Source: an uncultured Paracoccaceae bacterium
GTDB taxonomy: Bacteria > Pseudomonadota > Alphaproteobacteria > Rhodobacterales > Rhodobacteraceae
DNA: 64,000 nt
NCBI GenBank assembly: GCA_947502145.1
Contig: CANMYO010000002.1
Coordinates: 496,001-560,000, forward strand
Direction: 5' to 3'
Shown here: one piece after another, positions 33,865-43,321 of the stretch
Layout: each line of letters opens with the position of its first letter
How positions within the stretch are numbered: the stretch's first letter is position 1
Made by a program: the position numbers and the translations under genes
Notes under the pieces: generated by a model
Seen by the model: only the letters and a program-made list of their open reading frames with translations
Database searches by the model: none
What the model was told of the DNA's origin: nothing

Positions 33865-34583
33865 GGGGCACCATCATCGCGACGTTCACAGACAAACCCA
33901 ATTGAAGGGGACCAAGACCGTGGGACAAGGCGGAACGGGCTTGTGGTGATCTGGGTGATACGCACGTTCTGTCGGATTGTCTGGGCCAGCCAGCGCCAAT
34001 CAAACCCGATATGTTTGGTGGTGTGAAGCGTAACCTTGTCGAGATCATAGCGAAACGCGTGCCAGGTCTCGGCCCAGGTATATTCCTTGTAACGCGGATA
34101 GCGCATCAGCCATGATCCGACATTCTTGATCAAAATGGCGGGACCAACTTCGTTTGGAACAGTGCAATAGAAATACGGAACGCGCGCGGCCCTGATAGCT
34201 TCGAGTGTACGCACGACGATGGGTTCGGGAATGTGTTCAAAGGATTCCAAACCAATGACCACGTCAGCGCCATCAAAGCGTGGGAAGTGATTTTCAACGG
34301 AATCGCAGATCACCTCAAATCCGTCGATGTCGCCATGGCGGGACCGGGCCAAATCGCAGGTTTCCGCGCGCAATTCGATGCCAGTGTAATCTATGGAAAA
34401 CTGCGCGTTCAGCACCGCGAAGCTTTTGCAAACACCGCAACCGACGTCGATCACCTTGATCGGCCTGCCGCCAACTTGTGCGGTGATCCGGGTAAACAGC
34501 GCAAGCAGATTGCGATACCGCGTCTTGTGCAAGGTTCGCGTGATGACGTTGAAGTTTTGCTTGCGTTCGTAGTTGTTCTGCAT
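33861..34583 (-). CDS. Class I SAM-dependent methyltransferase
   Basis: 240 residues. The SAM-binding motif I is VIDVGCGVCKSFAVLN (about 43-58), the acidic end of strand 2 is YTGIELRAETCDLA, and motif II-like VVIGLESFEHIPEP follows. This is the UbiG/type 11-like fold with a C-terminal part not typical of a named enzyme (SWLMRYPRYKEYTWAETWHAF, split). Its substrate cannot be told. It is coupled to a small secreted protein and an EamA exporter, and lies 35 bases after the guaA stop, on the same strand. Confidence 0.78.
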   Translation of the reverse strand: MQNNYERKQNFNVITRTLHKTRYRNLLALFTRITAQVGGRPIKVIDVGCGVCKSFAVLNAQFSIDYTGIELRAETCDLARSRHGDIDGFEVICDSVENHFPRFDGADVVIGLESFEHIPEPIVVRTLEAIRAARVPYFYCTVPNEVGPAILIKNVGSWLMRYPRYKEYTWAETWHAFRYDLDKVTLHTTKHIGFDWRWLAQTIRQNVRITQITTSPFRLVPRSWSPSIGFVCERRDDGAP

Positions 34584-34618
34584 GCGGTTCCCCGGCAGCG
34601 TTTACTTGCCTGTGTGGA

Positions 34619-36181
34619 TTATTCCCACTCGATCGTGCCGGGTGGTTTGCTGGTGATGTCGTAGGTCACACGGTTGATCCCCTGCACTTCGTTGATGATC
34701 CGCGTAGCGGTTTCGCCAAGGAATTCATGGCTGAAGGGGTAATAGTCCGCCGTCATCCCGTCCACCGACGTGACAGCCCGGAGAGCACAGGCAAAGTCAT
34801 AGGTCCGCCCGTCGCCCATGACTCCAACGGTGCGCACCGGCAGGATCGCCACAAAGGCCTGCCAGATTTCATCGTAAAGGCCATGTTTGCGAATTTGGTC
34901 AATATAGACCGCGTCTGCCTTGCGCAGGATTTCCAGTTTTTCACGCGTGATTTCGCCCGGACAGCGGATCGCAAGTCCGGGGCCGGGGAACGGATGACGT
35001 CCGATGAAGCTGGCGGGCAGGCCAAGTTCGACCCCCAAAGCGCGGACCTCGTCCTTGAACAATTCGCGCAGCGGTTCGACGAGTTTCAGGCCCATTTTAG
35101 CGGGCAGACCACCGACGTTGTGGTGGCTTTTGATCGTGACTGAAGGACCGCCAGAAAAGCTAACAGACTCAATCACATCTGGATAAAGCGTGCCCTGGGC
35201 AAGAAACTCTGCCCCGTCTATTTCATTGGCGTATTTCTGGAATACGTCGATAAACAGGCGCCCGATGATCTTGCGCTTGGTTTCCGGGTCACTGACGCCA
35301 TCAAGTTCACCCAGAAAGAGTTCCGTCTCATCGGCATGGATCACCTTAAGGTTCATGTGATCGCGGAACATGGTGACGACTTCGTCAGCCTCGTTAAGGC
35401 GCAGCAGGCCGTGATCAACAAACACGCAGGTCAGCTGGTCGCCAATCGCTTCGTGCAGCAGGGCGGCCGCAACCGAGGAATCAACGCCGCCTGACAGCGC
35501 GCAGATGACCTGCTTCTGTCCAACCTGTTCGCGGATCGTTTCGATAGCCTGTTCGCGATAGGCACCCATCGTCCAGTCACCGGTAAAGCCCGCGATCCGG
35601 ACGAAGTTTTCGTAAAGCTTCGCACCGTTCGGGGTATGGTGAACTTCGGGGTGGAACTGCACCGCATAGAAGTGACGCGACGTATCTGCCGTCACTGCAA
35701 AAGGCGCGTTGGGGGAGGTGCCAAAAACTTCGAAGCCGGGGGCGATTTTGGCCACGTGGTCACCGTGGCTCATCCAGACCTGTTCTTTTTCATTGGCAAA
35801 CCAGCCGTGAAGGAGGTCCAGACGCGCCGCTGTTGGCGTCACGAACGCACGGCCAAATTCGGCCGTGCCGTGGCCGCTTTCGACCTTGCCGCCAAGAACC
35901 TCCATCATGACCTGTTGACCGTAACAGATGCCGAGAATTGGCACATCGAGGTCAAAGACCGTCGCCGGGGGCCGCGGCGAGTCGGCATCAATGACCGAGG
36001 CCGGACCGCCGGAAAGGATGACCGCCTTGGGTGCAAACTCTGCCAGGAATGCGTCGGTGACATTCTGAAAGGGATGAATTTCGCAATAGACGTGAAGTTC
36101 ACGCAGGCGGCGGGCAATCAGCTGAGTGACCTGGCTTCCAAAGTCGATAATCAGCAAGCGTTCATGTGTCGTGATATCCAT
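34619..36181 (-). CDS. guaA: GMP synthase (glutamine-hydrolysing)
   Basis: Aminates XMP to GMP using glutamine and ATP. 520 residues, full length. N-terminal class I glutamine amidotransferase with the nucleophile C86 in GICYGQQ and the later histidine/glutamate in [10 protein letters not shown]. The ATP-pyrophosphatase domain has the P-loop [10 protein letters not shown], and the C-terminal dimer domain ends PPGTIEWE. The start at 36181 is the first that gives a normal GuaA N-terminus ([20 protein letters not shown], in 20 residues). The open frame continues to 36337, overlapping the divergent mttB-like gene, and was rejected. Confidence 0.94.
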   Translation of the reverse strand: MDITTHERLLIIDFGSQVTQLIARRLRELHVYCEIHPFQNVTDAFLAEFAPKAVILSGGPASVIDADSPRPPATVFDLDVPILGICYGQQVMMEVLGGKVESGHGTAEFGRAFVTPTAARLDLLHGWFANEKEQVWMSHGDHVAKIAPGFEVFGTSPNAPFAVTADTSRHFYAVQFHPEVHHTPNGAKLYENFVRIAGFTGDWTMGAYREQAIETIREQVGQKQVICALSGGVDSSVAAALLHEAIGDQLTCVFVDHGLLRLNEADEVVTMFRDHMNLKVIHADETELFLGELDGVSDPETKRKIIGRLFIDVFQKYANEIDGAEFLAQGTLYPDVIESVSFSGGPSVTIKSHHNVGGLPAKMGLKLVEPLRELFKDEVRALGVELGLPASFIGRHPFPGPGLAIRCPGEITREKLEILRKADAVYIDQIRKHGLYDEIWQAFVAILPVRTVGVMGDGRTYDFACALRAVTSVDGMTADYYPFSHEFLGETATRIINEVQGINRVTYDITSKPPGTIEWE

Positions 36182-36257
36182 GCCGCTAGTTATGTCGGAC
36201 GCGCGGGCTGTGCAAGACGCCGCAATGTCGCTTTCGGGTCGAATATGGCGTTTGCTG

Positions 36258-36280
36258 CTGACCCGCAGCGCCCGGGTCAG
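36258..36280. promoter_or_regulatory. Stem-loop in the guaA/mttB-like divergent gap
   Basis: CTGACCCG (36258-36265) and CGGGTCAG (36273-36280) form a perfect 8-bp stem with a 7-base loop, 40 bases before the mttB-like start. No U-run follows. It may be an operator or a leader hairpin; the role is unknown. Confidence 0.3.
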
Positions 36281-36319
36281 CGTATCACCATCGCCAACGA
36301 GACTGCGAAGGGGTTCGCG

Positions 36320-37870
36320 ATGACAGATTCGATGCAAAGAATAGGGCGCAGGGGCCGCGGTGGCGGCGGTGCAGCGCGGCGCGCAGAACGTACGGCGGTC
36401 AGCATTGATACCGCCAAGACCATTTCGCGGAATATCCCGAACTATGAGGTTCTGAGCGAGGACGCGCTTGACCTGATTGAGAAGAATGCCGAAACGGTTC
36501 TTGCAGAAATCGGGGTGAATTTCGTCGATAACCCGGCGGCTCTGGACCGTTGGGCGGCTGCTGGGGCGACGGTCGAAGGGGATCGGGTGCGTATTCCACG
36601 TGGTCTGGCACGCAAATTATGCAGCACCGCACCGTCGTCATTCACTCAGCACGCTCGCAACCCGGAACGAAATGTTGAAATTGGCGGAAAGAATCTGGTT
36701 CTGGCGCCGGTATACGGACCGCCATTCGTGCGCGACGCTGAGGGTGGCCGCCGTTATGCCACGATGGCCGACTTTGAGAAGTTCGTGAAATTGGGCTATA
36801 TGTCCAAATGGTTGCATCATTCAGGCGGCACTGTCTGTGAACCAACCGACGTTCCAGTCAACAAACGCCATTTGGATATGCTGCTGGCCCATATGACGTT
36901 GAGCGACAAGCCGTTCATGGGGGCGGTGACAGAGCCAAGCCGCGCGCAGGATTCCATCGAAATGTGCGAGATTCTGTTTGGCAAAGAGTTTGTGCAGGAC
37001 AACACGGTGATGACCTCACTGATCAACATCAACTCTCCGTTGACGTTTGATTCGATCATGATGGGCGCGCTGGAGGTCTTTGCGCAGAACAACCAGGCCA
37101 GCATCATCAGCCCGTTTATCGTGGGCGGTGCCATGGCGCCGACAACAGTGGTTGGAACGCTGACACAGGTTTTGGCAGAGGTTATGGCGGGTGTGGCTTA
37201 TAGCCAGATCATTCGTCCGGGTGCGCCGGTGATCTTTGGCACCTTCGTGACGTCGATCGACATGAACAGTGGTGCGCCGACATTCGGAACGCCGGAGGCT
37301 TCCCATATCAGTTATGGTGCCGGGCAACTGGCGCGACGTCTTGGATTGCCCTATCGCAGTGCGGGATCGTTCTGCGGGTCCAAACTGCCAGACGCGCAGG
37401 CGGCGTATGAGACGGCAAATTCATTGCAAATGGGTCTGCTGGCGGGCGTCAATTTCATGCTGCATTCATGCGGCTGGCTTGAAGGCGGACTGGTTGCAAG
37501 CTTTGAGAAATTTGTAATGGATGCCGATCAACTTGGCACATTGCATCATTTCGCGAGAGGCGTTGACTTGTCCGAGAACGGGCAAGCCATGGACGCCATC
37601 CAAGAGGTCGGACCCGGTGGCCATTATCTGGGTTGCGCCCATACCCAGGCCAATTTCAAAACGGCATTCTGGCGGTCCGATTTGCTGGATTACAAGCCGT
37701 TTGAAACATGGGATGATGAAGGCGCGCAGGACACACAGGCGTTGGCCTCTGCACGCGTCAAGCGGTTGCTGGACACCTATCAGCAACCCACCCTTGACCC
37801 GGACATCGAAGCCCGGTTGCGCGCCTATGTCGCCGAAAAGAAAGCGGCGATGCCTGACAGTTTCATGTAG
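36320..37870 (+). CDS. Trimethylamine methyltransferase MttB-family protein (non-pyrrolysine)
   Basis: 516 residues of the MttB/glycine betaine methyltransferase superfamily, TIM-barrel enzymes that move a methyl group from a quaternary or tertiary amine to a corrinoid protein. The reading frame has no internal amber codon, so it lacks the pyrrolysine of methanogen MttB. Conserved-looking blocks are [40 protein letters not shown] and [19 protein letters not shown]. The N-terminus is basic and glycine-rich ([18 protein letters not shown]). The start has GAAGGGG upstream. No corrinoid protein or corrinoid activator gene is adjacent. In Rhodobacterales such genes are common and the substrates (betaines, DMSP-like compounds) are largely untested. 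Confidence 0.85.
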   Translation: MTDSMQRIGRRGRGGGGAARRAERTAVSIDTAKTISRNIPNYEVLSEDALDLIEKNAETVLAEIGVNFVDNPAALDRWAAAGATVEGDRVRIPRGLARKLCSTAPSSFTQHARNPERNVEIGGKNLVLAPVYGPPFVRDAEGGRRYATMADFEKFVKLGYMSKWLHHSGGTVCEPTDVPVNKRHLDMLLAHMTLSDKPFMGAVTEPSRAQDSIEMCEILFGKEFVQDNTVMTSLININSPLTFDSIMMGALEVFAQNNQASIISPFIVGGAMAPTTVVGTLTQVLAEVMAGVAYSQIIRPGAPVIFGTFVTSIDMNSGAPTFGTPEASHISYGAGQLARRLGLPYRSAGSFCGSKLPDAQAAYETANSLQMGLLAGVNFMLHSCGWLEGGLVASFEKFVMDADQLGTLHHFARGVDLSENGQAMDAIQEVGPGGHYLGCAHTQANFKTAFWRSDLLDYKPFETWDDEGAQDTQALASARVKRLLDTYQQPTLDPDIEARLRAYVAEKKAAMPDSFM

Positions 37871-38162
37871 GCGTCTTACCTGATGTGGCTTGCAGGATTC
37901 GGGCTTCGCCCATGATTGCAGTCAATACGGAGATATGCAGCGTAGGGTTGTACTCAGCGGATTTTGCGCGGCGCATGTCGTTGAGCTCGGCCTCCTTGTC
38001 CATCAAGCGCATCAGGGCTGCACCTGTCCGTGGCAATGGCTCTGTCTTAAGTATTCGGCGCAGGTGTACGTCGCGACGGTAGTCGTCCAAACCAAAGCGT
38101 GCGGCCCTCACAAGCAGGCCCGGACGCTTAAGGGTACTTACAAGTGTTTGTAGATCCAGCAT
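37863..38162 (-). CDS. DUF6477 family protein
   Basis: 99 residues, charged and helical, without signal peptide or membrane segment. It starts MLDLQTLVSTLKRPGLLVRAAR and contains LLVRAARFGLDDYRRDVHL and ALMRLMDKEAELNDMRR. I recognise it as the small protein that in Rhodobacterales usually lies beside DUF6456; its function is unknown. It is divergent from the DUF6456 gene and convergent with the mttB-like gene, whose end it overlaps by 8 bases. The shared 243-base upstream region holds two CtrA-like sites. Confidence 0.75.
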   Translation of the reverse strand: MLDLQTLVSTLKRPGLLVRAARFGLDDYRRDVHLRRILKTEPLPRTGAALMRLMDKEAELNDMRRAKSAEYNPTLHISVLTAIMGEARILQATSGKTPT

Positions 38163-38265
38163 TTTGTTCCCTTCCAGATTTCAGCAGTTTTCCCGAATCT
38201 GAAAATACAACGCCAAAGGCCAGTGTTGCGTGATCGTGCAACCCAGCGTTCGGACCCCCCCTAAA

Positions 38266-38273
38266 ATGGTTAA
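38266..38273 (-). promoter_or_regulatory. CtrA half-site TTAACCAT, minus strand
   Basis: The minus strand reads TTAACCAT, a known short form of CtrA site in alphaproteobacteria. It lies about 104 bases upstream of the DUF6477 start at 38162 and points toward that gene. With the full box at 38312-38326 it suggests that both divergent genes are under CtrA control. Confidence 0.4.
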
Positions 38274-38311
38274 CTGTTGTTTGGGAGACTGAGTTTGCCG
38301 CTGGTGGATTG

Positions 38312-38326
38312 TTAACGAACGGTTAA
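38312..38326 (+). promoter_or_regulatory. Full CtrA box TTAA-N7-TTAA upstream of the DUF6456 gene
   Basis: TTAA (38312-38315), CGAACGG, TTAA (38323-38326). Each half is extended to GTTAAC. This matches the CtrA consensus exactly and lies 80-94 bases upstream of the DUF6456 start at 38406. It is the best regulatory match in the window. Confidence 0.55.
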
Positions 38327-38405
38327 CATTACACGCCTAAGTTGTTGTACTTGTGCAAGTCTGGAAACAGTTATCTCGGTCACCACCCTATCTGGACACG
38401 CTGGA

Positions 38406-39512
38406 ATGTCGGAAAATGAAAAGCTTAAGAAAGTCCTGACACTCCCAAACTGGGTGCCTGAACCCGTATGCCATTATTTGGAGCATACAGTCGGGGGACG
38501 TTCGATCCGTGCCCTTGCCCGGGACAGCGAATTGCACCCATCGACAGTGCTGCGGCAAGTTCGCCGATTTGAGTCACGCAGGGACGATCCCCTTGTTGAC
38601 GACGCGTTACGCGCGTTGGTCCCGTGCGGCGGCAGTGGGCGAGACATTCATAGCAAGGACATTTCAATCATGTTGAAGAGCCAGGACAATACAGCCGAAG
38701 CACAGGACTTTGGCCTGAGCCAGAAGCAAATCGAAGACGAAGCATTGCCGATCCTGCGTCGCTTGTGCGAGCCCGGCGCGATTCTGGCCGTAGCACGGGA
38801 TATGGATACGGCGGTCATCGTGCGCGAAGACGGCGAAGGAGAATCAATTCGGACTGCCGTGGTTGATCGTGACATCGCCCAGGCCATGGCCCTGCAATCT
38901 TGGATCACGGCCTCTGATCCTTCGGTGCGGATTGTACGCTATGTCATCACCAATGCCGGTCGTGCCGCATTGCGTGGCCTGACCGCGCAAAAGGAAAACC
39001 GTGCTCAGGGTTTTCGTGAATTTGCAGCATCACGACGGGGCGGCAGTAATGTCTGGGACCTGAGTGAGGAGGCAACGCCAACATCCGGGCGGTTCACAAT
39101 AACGGAAAGCCCATTAGTGGGATTGGCACGGCGCAGAGACAAGACCGGACGTCCATTTCTGAGCGCGGATCTTGTGCGGTCGGGTGAGCGTTTGCGCGAA
39201 GATTTCGAGCTTTGCTATTTCATGACCGAGGGTGTCGAAACCTGGCAGGACTTTTTCGTCAAGCCGGCCAAACCCAACACGGCAGAAGCGACATTGGACG
39301 CCCGTGCGCGACTGCGGGCAGCAATGGAGGATCTAGGTCCGGGTCTGGCAGACATCGCGCTGCGCTGCTGTTGTTTCCTAGAAGGACTGGAAGTGACCGA
39401 AAAGAAGATGGGGTGGTCGGCACGATCAGGAAAGATTGTGCTGCGCATCGCCTTGCAGCGGCTGGTGCGCCACTATGAAGACCAAGGCCAATATCGCCCG
39501 ATGATCGGCTGA
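38406..39512 (+). CDS. DUF6456 protein with N-terminal helix-turn-helix
   Basis: 368 residues, cytoplasmic, likely DNA-binding. The first 60 residues have a helix-turn-helix-like segment (SIRALARDSELHPSTVLRQVRRF, split blocks). The C-terminal DUF6456 domain covers about 215-360, with SPLVGLARRRDKTGRPFLSA, RLREDFELCYF and LEGLEVTEKKMGWSARSGKIVLRIALQRL (split). The middle links the two. Known from most Rhodobacterales, next to DUF6477; no function has been assigned as far as I know. A perfect CtrA box lies upstream, which points to control by the cell cycle/motility/gene-transfer-agent regulator. It is followed after 114 bases by lipA. Confidence 0.78.
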   Translation: MSENEKLKKVLTLPNWVPEPVCHYLEHTVGGRSIRALARDSELHPSTVLRQVRRFESRRDDPLVDDALRALVPCGGSGRDIHSKDISIMLKSQDNTAEAQDFGLSQKQIEDEALPILRRLCEPGAILAVARDMDTAVIVREDGEGESIRTAVVDRDIAQAMALQSWITASDPSVRIVRYVITNAGRAALRGLTAQKENRAQGFREFAASRRGGSNVWDLSEEATPTSGRFTITESPLVGLARRRDKTGRPFLSADLVRSGERLREDFELCYFMTEGVETWQDFFVKPAKPNTAEATLDARARLRAAMEDLGPGLADIALRCCCFLEGLEVTEKKMGWSARSGKIVLRIALQRLVRHYEDQGQYRPMIG

Positions 39513-39570
39513 TCCGGGGGGGCATCGACTTGCAGGCGAGACATGGCCGTCATGCAGGGTGTTGCTTTGG

Positions 39571-39600
39571 TTGGACTTTGGCGGTTTGAGGGGCTAGATG
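39571..39600 (+). promoter_or_regulatory. Promoter candidate for lipA
   Basis: TTGGAC (39571-39576), 18 bases, TAGATG (39595-39600), 27 bases upstream of the lipA start at 39627. Both hexamers match sigma-70 consensus at 4-5 of 6 positions. Confidence 0.4.
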
Positions 39601-39626
39601 GGTTTAAGCATAGACCCGGAGGCACC

Positions 39627-40586
39627 ATGGCACCGCGCGATCTGAAAATACCGGCCCAGCGGCACCCTGAAAAGCAGAAACGGCCAGACAGCACTCAGCC
39701 CAAGAAGCCCGATTGGATCCGGGTAAAGGCGCCGACGTCTGAGGGTTACAAATCGACCCGCAATATCATGCGCGAGCACAAGCTGGTCACGGTGTGCGAA
39801 GAGGCGGGGTGCCCCAATGTTGGCGAATGCTGGAGCCAAGGCCACGCCACGATGATGATCATGGGCGAGGTCTGCACGCGGGCCTGTACATTCTGCAATA
39901 TTGCAACAGGAAAGCCACCAGAAGATCTTGATGTTTTTGAACCGGGCCGCGTGGCTGATGCGGTCAAAAAACTGGGATTGAATCATGTGGTGATCACCAG
40001 CGTGGATCGTGACGATGTCGCAGATGGCGGCGCTGAGCATTTTGCACAGACAATCCGCGCGATCCGCCGGCAATCGCCCCAGACAACGATCGAGATTTTG
40101 ACACCGGATTTCATCCGTTGCGATCCCGATGTCCTGCGCATCGTGGTCGAGGCAAAGCCCGACGTGTTCAATCACAATCTTGAAACCGTCCCGGGCCTTT
40201 ACCCCGAAGTGCGGCCCGGAGCACGGTATTTCCATTCTCTGCGGTTGCTGCAGCGGGTCAAAGAGATTGATCCGTCGATGTTCACCAAATCCGGCATCAT
40301 GGTTGGGTTGGGTGAAGATCGTCAGGCAGTTGTACAGGTGATGGAAGACATGCGCGCTGCAGATATCGATTTTCTGACCATTGGCCAGTATTTGCAGCCT
40401 ACACCCAAGCACCATGCGGTTGACCGATTTGTGACGCCAGACGAATTTGCAGCCTACGAAAAGGCGGCTTATGGCAAGGGGTTCCTCATGGTTTCTGCAA
40501 CGCCATTGACGCGCTCGTCCTATCATGCGGGCGAGGATTTTGCGCAGTTACGCGCAGCGCGGTTGAAAAAGTTGGGGCAGGCCTAG
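39627..40586 (+). CDS. lipA: Lipoyl synthase
   Basis: Radical SAM enzyme that inserts two sulfurs into octanoyl groups on lipoate-dependent enzymes. 319 residues. The auxiliary cluster cysteines are in [14 protein letters not shown] (C-x4-C-x5-C), and the radical SAM cluster is CTRACTFC (C-x3-C-x2-C). The family ending [20 protein letters not shown] is intact. The start at 39627 has CCGGAGG upstream; an in-frame start at 39543 is unlikely. It overlaps the last 4 bases of a convergent diheme cytochrome gene. LipB is not in the window. Confidence 0.95.
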   Translation: MAPRDLKIPAQRHPEKQKRPDSTQPKKPDWIRVKAPTSEGYKSTRNIMREHKLVTVCEEAGCPNVGECWSQGHATMMIMGEVCTRACTFCNIATGKPPEDLDVFEPGRVADAVKKLGLNHVVITSVDRDDVADGGAEHFAQTIRAIRRQSPQTTIEILTPDFIRCDPDVLRIVVEAKPDVFNHNLETVPGLYPEVRPGARYFHSLRLLQRVKEIDPSMFTKSGIMVGLGEDRQAVVQVMEDMRAADIDFLTIGQYLQPTPKHHAVDRFVTPDEFAAYEKAAYGKGFLMVSATPLTRSSYHAGEDFAQLRAARLKKLGQA

Positions 40587-41470
40587 GGGTCCGGGACTGC
40601 GGGTACAGCCTTGAGATAGGCTGCAATCGCGGCGCGATCGGCATCGGTGAGCTGACTGGTATTTCTGACGACCTCTGCCATTTCGGCCCCTGCTGTGTCG
40701 AAATCCGGGGTAAAGCCGCTTTTGAGGTATTCGGCGATGTCACCTGCTGACCAATCCAGTCCGCCCGGTGTGATGTTTGGTATGCGACCATCGCCATTTG
40801 GGTTTGCGGCCCCGCCAAGCCATGCGCTGCGATCAAGTCCTCCCAGCGCGTTGCGGGCGGTATGGCATTCACCACAATGGCCGAGCGCCTCAACCAGATA
40901 ACGGCCACGGATGATGTCATCGTTTTGGGGTTCTGGCATGACCCAGTCAGACCTAGCAAAGAGAAGCTTCCAACCGCCAAGGCTGGTGCGGATGTTGAAC
41001 GGGAACCCGACGTCATGATCTTTGCTTGGGGTCTCTGCAGCGGGCAGGGTGCGCAGGTATGCGATCAGGTCAGCGATATCGCGGGGGTCTGCTTTTTGAT
41101 AAGCGGCATAGGGGAAGGCGGGGTAATAATGCGCGTTGTCAGGGCTGACCCCGCGCATGATCGCGCTGGCAATTTCCAGATCAGACCAGGCACCAATGCC
41201 ATGGGTTCCGCTTGTTGAAATGTTGGGGGCAAAAAAGGTGCCAAAGTCAGTGGCGAAGGCCTTCCCGCCACTGAGAATGCTCGGGTCATCTGAATCGGGG
41301 GCGGTATGGCAAGACGCACATCCTGCGGCCGCGAAAGTGATTTCCCCCGCGGTGGCATCCCCGGTAATCCCGTCAAACGTCGACGCGGGCAGCGGCTGTG
41401 GGCGGGACACATAGAGCCCCGTCACGCCAACCACCAAAATGGTGACCGCCAGCCCGCGCCAGTAACGCAT
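40583..41470 (-). CDS. Diheme c-type cytochrome
   Basis: Membrane-anchored or periplasmic electron carrier with two haem sites. 295 residues. One N-terminal hydrophobic segment (about 5-21) acts as a signal or anchor. Haem motifs are CASCH (51-55) and CGECH (199-203), each followed by a methionine-bearing region (for example [11 protein letters not shown]) suited to axial ligation. The two-domain layout resembles cytochrome subunits of alcohol/sorbitol dehydrogenases, but no dehydrogenase gene is adjacent. It ends 4 bases inside lipA (convergent). The next gene upstream on the same strand is a cytochrome c' type protein 6 bases away. Confidence 0.85.
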   Translation of the reverse strand: MRYWRGLAVTILVVGVTGLYVSRPQPLPASTFDGITGDATAGEITFAAAGCASCHTAPDSDDPSILSGGKAFATDFGTFFAPNISTSGTHGIGAWSDLEIASAIMRGVSPDNAHYYPAFPYAAYQKADPRDIADLIAYLRTLPAAETPSKDHDVGFPFNIRTSLGGWKLLFARSDWVMPEPQNDDIIRGRYLVEALGHCGECHTARNALGGLDRSAWLGGAANPNGDGRIPNITPGGLDWSAGDIAEYLKSGFTPDFDTAGAEMAEVVRNTSQLTDADRAAIAAYLKAVPAVPDP

Positions 41471-41476
41471 GACTAG

Positions 41477-41953
41477 TTAGTTGCGCGGTGTGCGGAAGGC
41501 TTCGTGACAATCGCCGCAGGCTTTTCCAACGGGGCCAATCGCGCCCTGCAGCGATGCCAGGTCAGTCCCTGCAACTTCGGCCAATGCAGCCGATGCGAGT
41601 GCAAGATCCTGACCGATTTTTGCAGCGGTTTCAAAGTCAGAAAAGACTTCAACCTTCAGTCGACTGCCTTCGACGCTGCTATCAGAGCCTGGTAGCCAGT
41701 AACCCTGTTGACTGAGCATCGAGAGCGCTGCGAGATTCGCCGCTGCTGCTGCGGCCTGTTCTGCGTTGTAGGGGATCTTTTCCTGCGCCATGCCGCCAAG
41801 TGTGGCGAGATTGAAGTTATAAAGACCCATATGCGCCTGGCGTGCTGCCATTGCGCCAGCGATTTCGGGGCTGACGTGGCTGTCAGCATATGCCGCGCCA
41901 GTCATTGCTGCAGAGACAAGTGCGGTGATCTTGAGAATTGACTTGGGTTTCAT
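41477..41953 (-). CDS. Cytochrome c'-type (c556-like) periplasmic cytochrome
   Basis: 158 residues. Signal peptide ending near GAAYADS. The mature part is helical, as in the four-helix cytochrome c' fold, and the single haem motif CGDCH lies near the C-terminus at 146-150, the hallmark of this family. The start at 41953 is set by the signal peptide and GAGGTC upstream; the open frame reaches 42052 without reason. It is 6 bases upstream of the diheme cytochrome gene, so both are likely co-transcribed. Cytochrome c' proteins bind NO or CO or carry electrons; which applies here is unknown. Confidence 0.85.
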   Translation of the reverse strand: MKPKSILKITALVSAAMTGAAYADSHVSPEIAGAMAARQAHMGLYNFNLATLGGMAQEKIPYNAEQAAAAAANLAALSMLSQQGYWLPGSDSSVEGSRLKVEVFSDFETAAKIGQDLALASAALAEVAGTDLASLQGAIGPVGKACGDCHEAFRTPRN

Positions 41954-42082
41954 TGCGTTGACCTCGTGTCCATTGGAATGAAGACAGGATGCCACAAATG
42001 TTGGTGATGTCTCTGTTTTATTCCAAACCATTTCTGTGCACCTATGCACCAATTTGAGCGAAATTAGGCCGATTTCCGCACA

Positions 42083-42265
42083 TCACGGACGGATCCGGGG
42101 GCCGAGGAACCGTTCTGGGCTTAGCGCATCCGGCCACCCGAATATCCGTTCAATTGCAAAGAGGGCGATACAGAAGGCGATCACGATTGCGATCAAGATC
42201 ATCTGATTGCGGGAGGGTGGGTTCTGGACCCATCTTTTCATCCGCATGAGCCAATGCAGGTTCAT
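42083..42265 (-). CDS. Small single-pass membrane protein (60 residues)
   Basis: One hydrophobic helix, MILIAIVIAFCIALFAIERI (about 22-41), after a basic N-terminus (MRMKRWVQ), followed by FGWPDALSPERFLG and a basic end. The orientation is probably N-in. The start codon shares a base with the hpt stop (TAATG), which indicates translational coupling and supports the gene. No known family is recognised. Confidence 0.65.
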   Translation of the reverse strand: MNLHWLMRMKRWVQNPPSRNQMILIAIVIAFCIALFAIERIFGWPDALSPERFLGPRIRP

Positions 42266-42804
42266 TATTTGGTGAACCTGACCTTGCCGATAAACGGCAG
42301 ATTGCGATTGCGTTGAGCAAAGTCGATTCCGTAGCCGACAACAAATTCATCCGGGATTTCAAAGCCAGTCCAATCCGCTTTCAGCGGGACCTCGCGGCGG
42401 GCGGGCTTGTCGAGCAGGGCGATAGTGCGCAGTTTCGCAGGATGGCGCGTCCCGAGGTAGTCTGTGACATGGTGCAGCGTGTGGCCGGTATCAACGATGT
42501 CTTCCACCACAAGCACGTCGCGGCCTTCAATCTGGCCGCGCAAGTCTTTGAGAATACGGACTTCGCGTGTCGATTCCATGCCGTCGCCATAGCTGGACGC
42601 TTCGAGGAAATCGACCTCGACCGGCAGGTCAAGTTCGCGCACGAGATCAGCGATAAAGACAAAACTACCCCGCAGGAGACCGACAACGACAAGTTTGTCG
42701 GTGCCGCCAAACTCGGTCTTGATCTCACGGGCGAGGTCTTCAATCCGCGCGGCGATGGATTTGGCGCTGATCAATTGGTCAATGACATAAGGGCGGTGCG
42801 GCAT
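42265..42804 (-). CDS. hpt: Hypoxanthine phosphoribosyltransferase
   Basis: Salvages hypoxanthine and guanine to IMP and GMP with PRPP. 179 residues. The PRPP loop is [15 protein letters not shown], a classic purine phosphoribosyltransferase signature. [19 protein letters not shown] and [11 protein letters not shown] are further family blocks. The start at 42804 fits other Hpt proteins and has AGGGGACC upstream. It is followed, with a one-base overlap, by a 60-residue membrane protein. Divergent from the Coq10-type gene 73 bases away. Confidence 0.92.
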   Translation of the reverse strand: MPHRPYVIDQLISAKSIAARIEDLAREIKTEFGGTDKLVVVGLLRGSFVFIADLVRELDLPVEVDFLEASSYGDGMESTREVRILKDLRGQIEGRDVLVVEDIVDTGHTLHHVTDYLGTRHPAKLRTIALLDKPARREVPLKADWTGFEIPDEFVVGYGIDFAQRNRNLPFIGKVRFTK

Positions 42805-42877
42805 GAGGTCCCCTGGGGTTGATTTCCGGGTGCAGTTTACGACATGGATAGGTGAAGTCACCCGCGAAAGACCACAT

Positions 42878-43321
42878 ATGCCGACCCATTCCGAGACACG
42901 GGTGCTGCCCTATAGCGCTGATCAAATGTATGCCCTGGTTGCTGATGTTGCGAGTTATCCCAAATTTCTGCCCTGGACAGCAGCTGCGCGCATCCGTTCC
43001 CGTGAAGACGTCGGTGATCATGTAGTGGTGCTGGCCGATCTTGTGGTCAGTTTCAAAGTCTTCCGCGAGACATTTGGCAGCCGCGTGACCCTGTGGCCTG
43101 AAAAGCGGCAGATCGACACATCCTATATTGACGGACCCTTCAAGCATCTTGATTCCGTTTGGCGGTTTAGCGATGTCAAAAGCGGCTGCGAAGTGTCTTT
43201 CCACGTCGATTTTGAGTTCCGCAACAGGGTGTTGCAGGGTGTCGCGGGCATGTTCTTTAACCAAGCGATGCAAACCATTGTGGGTGCCTTTGAGGCGCGC
43301 GCGAAAGAGCTTTACGGGTGA
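42878..43321 (+). CDS. Coq10/RatA-type START-domain protein
   Basis: 147 residues of the SRPBCC/polyketide cyclase superfamily. It starts [21 protein letters not shown] and has the block [10 protein letters not shown] typical of Coq10 and RatA. In eukaryotes and some bacteria, Coq10 binds ubiquinone and aids respiration; the E. coli homologue RatA was reported to interfere with ribosome association. In alphaproteobacteria the ubiquinone-binding role is more likely. The start was placed at the ATG that begins the domain. The stop overlaps the GTG of the MmgE/PrpD gene. Confidence 0.85.
   Translation: MPTHSETRVLPYSADQMYALVADVASYPKFLPWTAAARIRSREDVGDHVVVLADLVVSFKVFRETFGSRVTLWPEKRQIDTSYIDGPFKHLDSVWRFSDVKSGCEVSFHVDFEFRNRVLQGVAGMFFNQAMQTIVGAFEARAKELYG

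Noticed and set aside
35636-36319. Upstream in-frame extension of the mttB-like reading frame
   Set aside because: It is antisense to guaA, has no ribosome site, and the start at 36320 with GAAGGGG upstream gives a normal length.
42878-43321. RatA as a toxin of a toxin-antitoxin pair
   Set aside because: No antitoxin-like gene is present and the Coq10-like role fits better in alphaproteobacteria.
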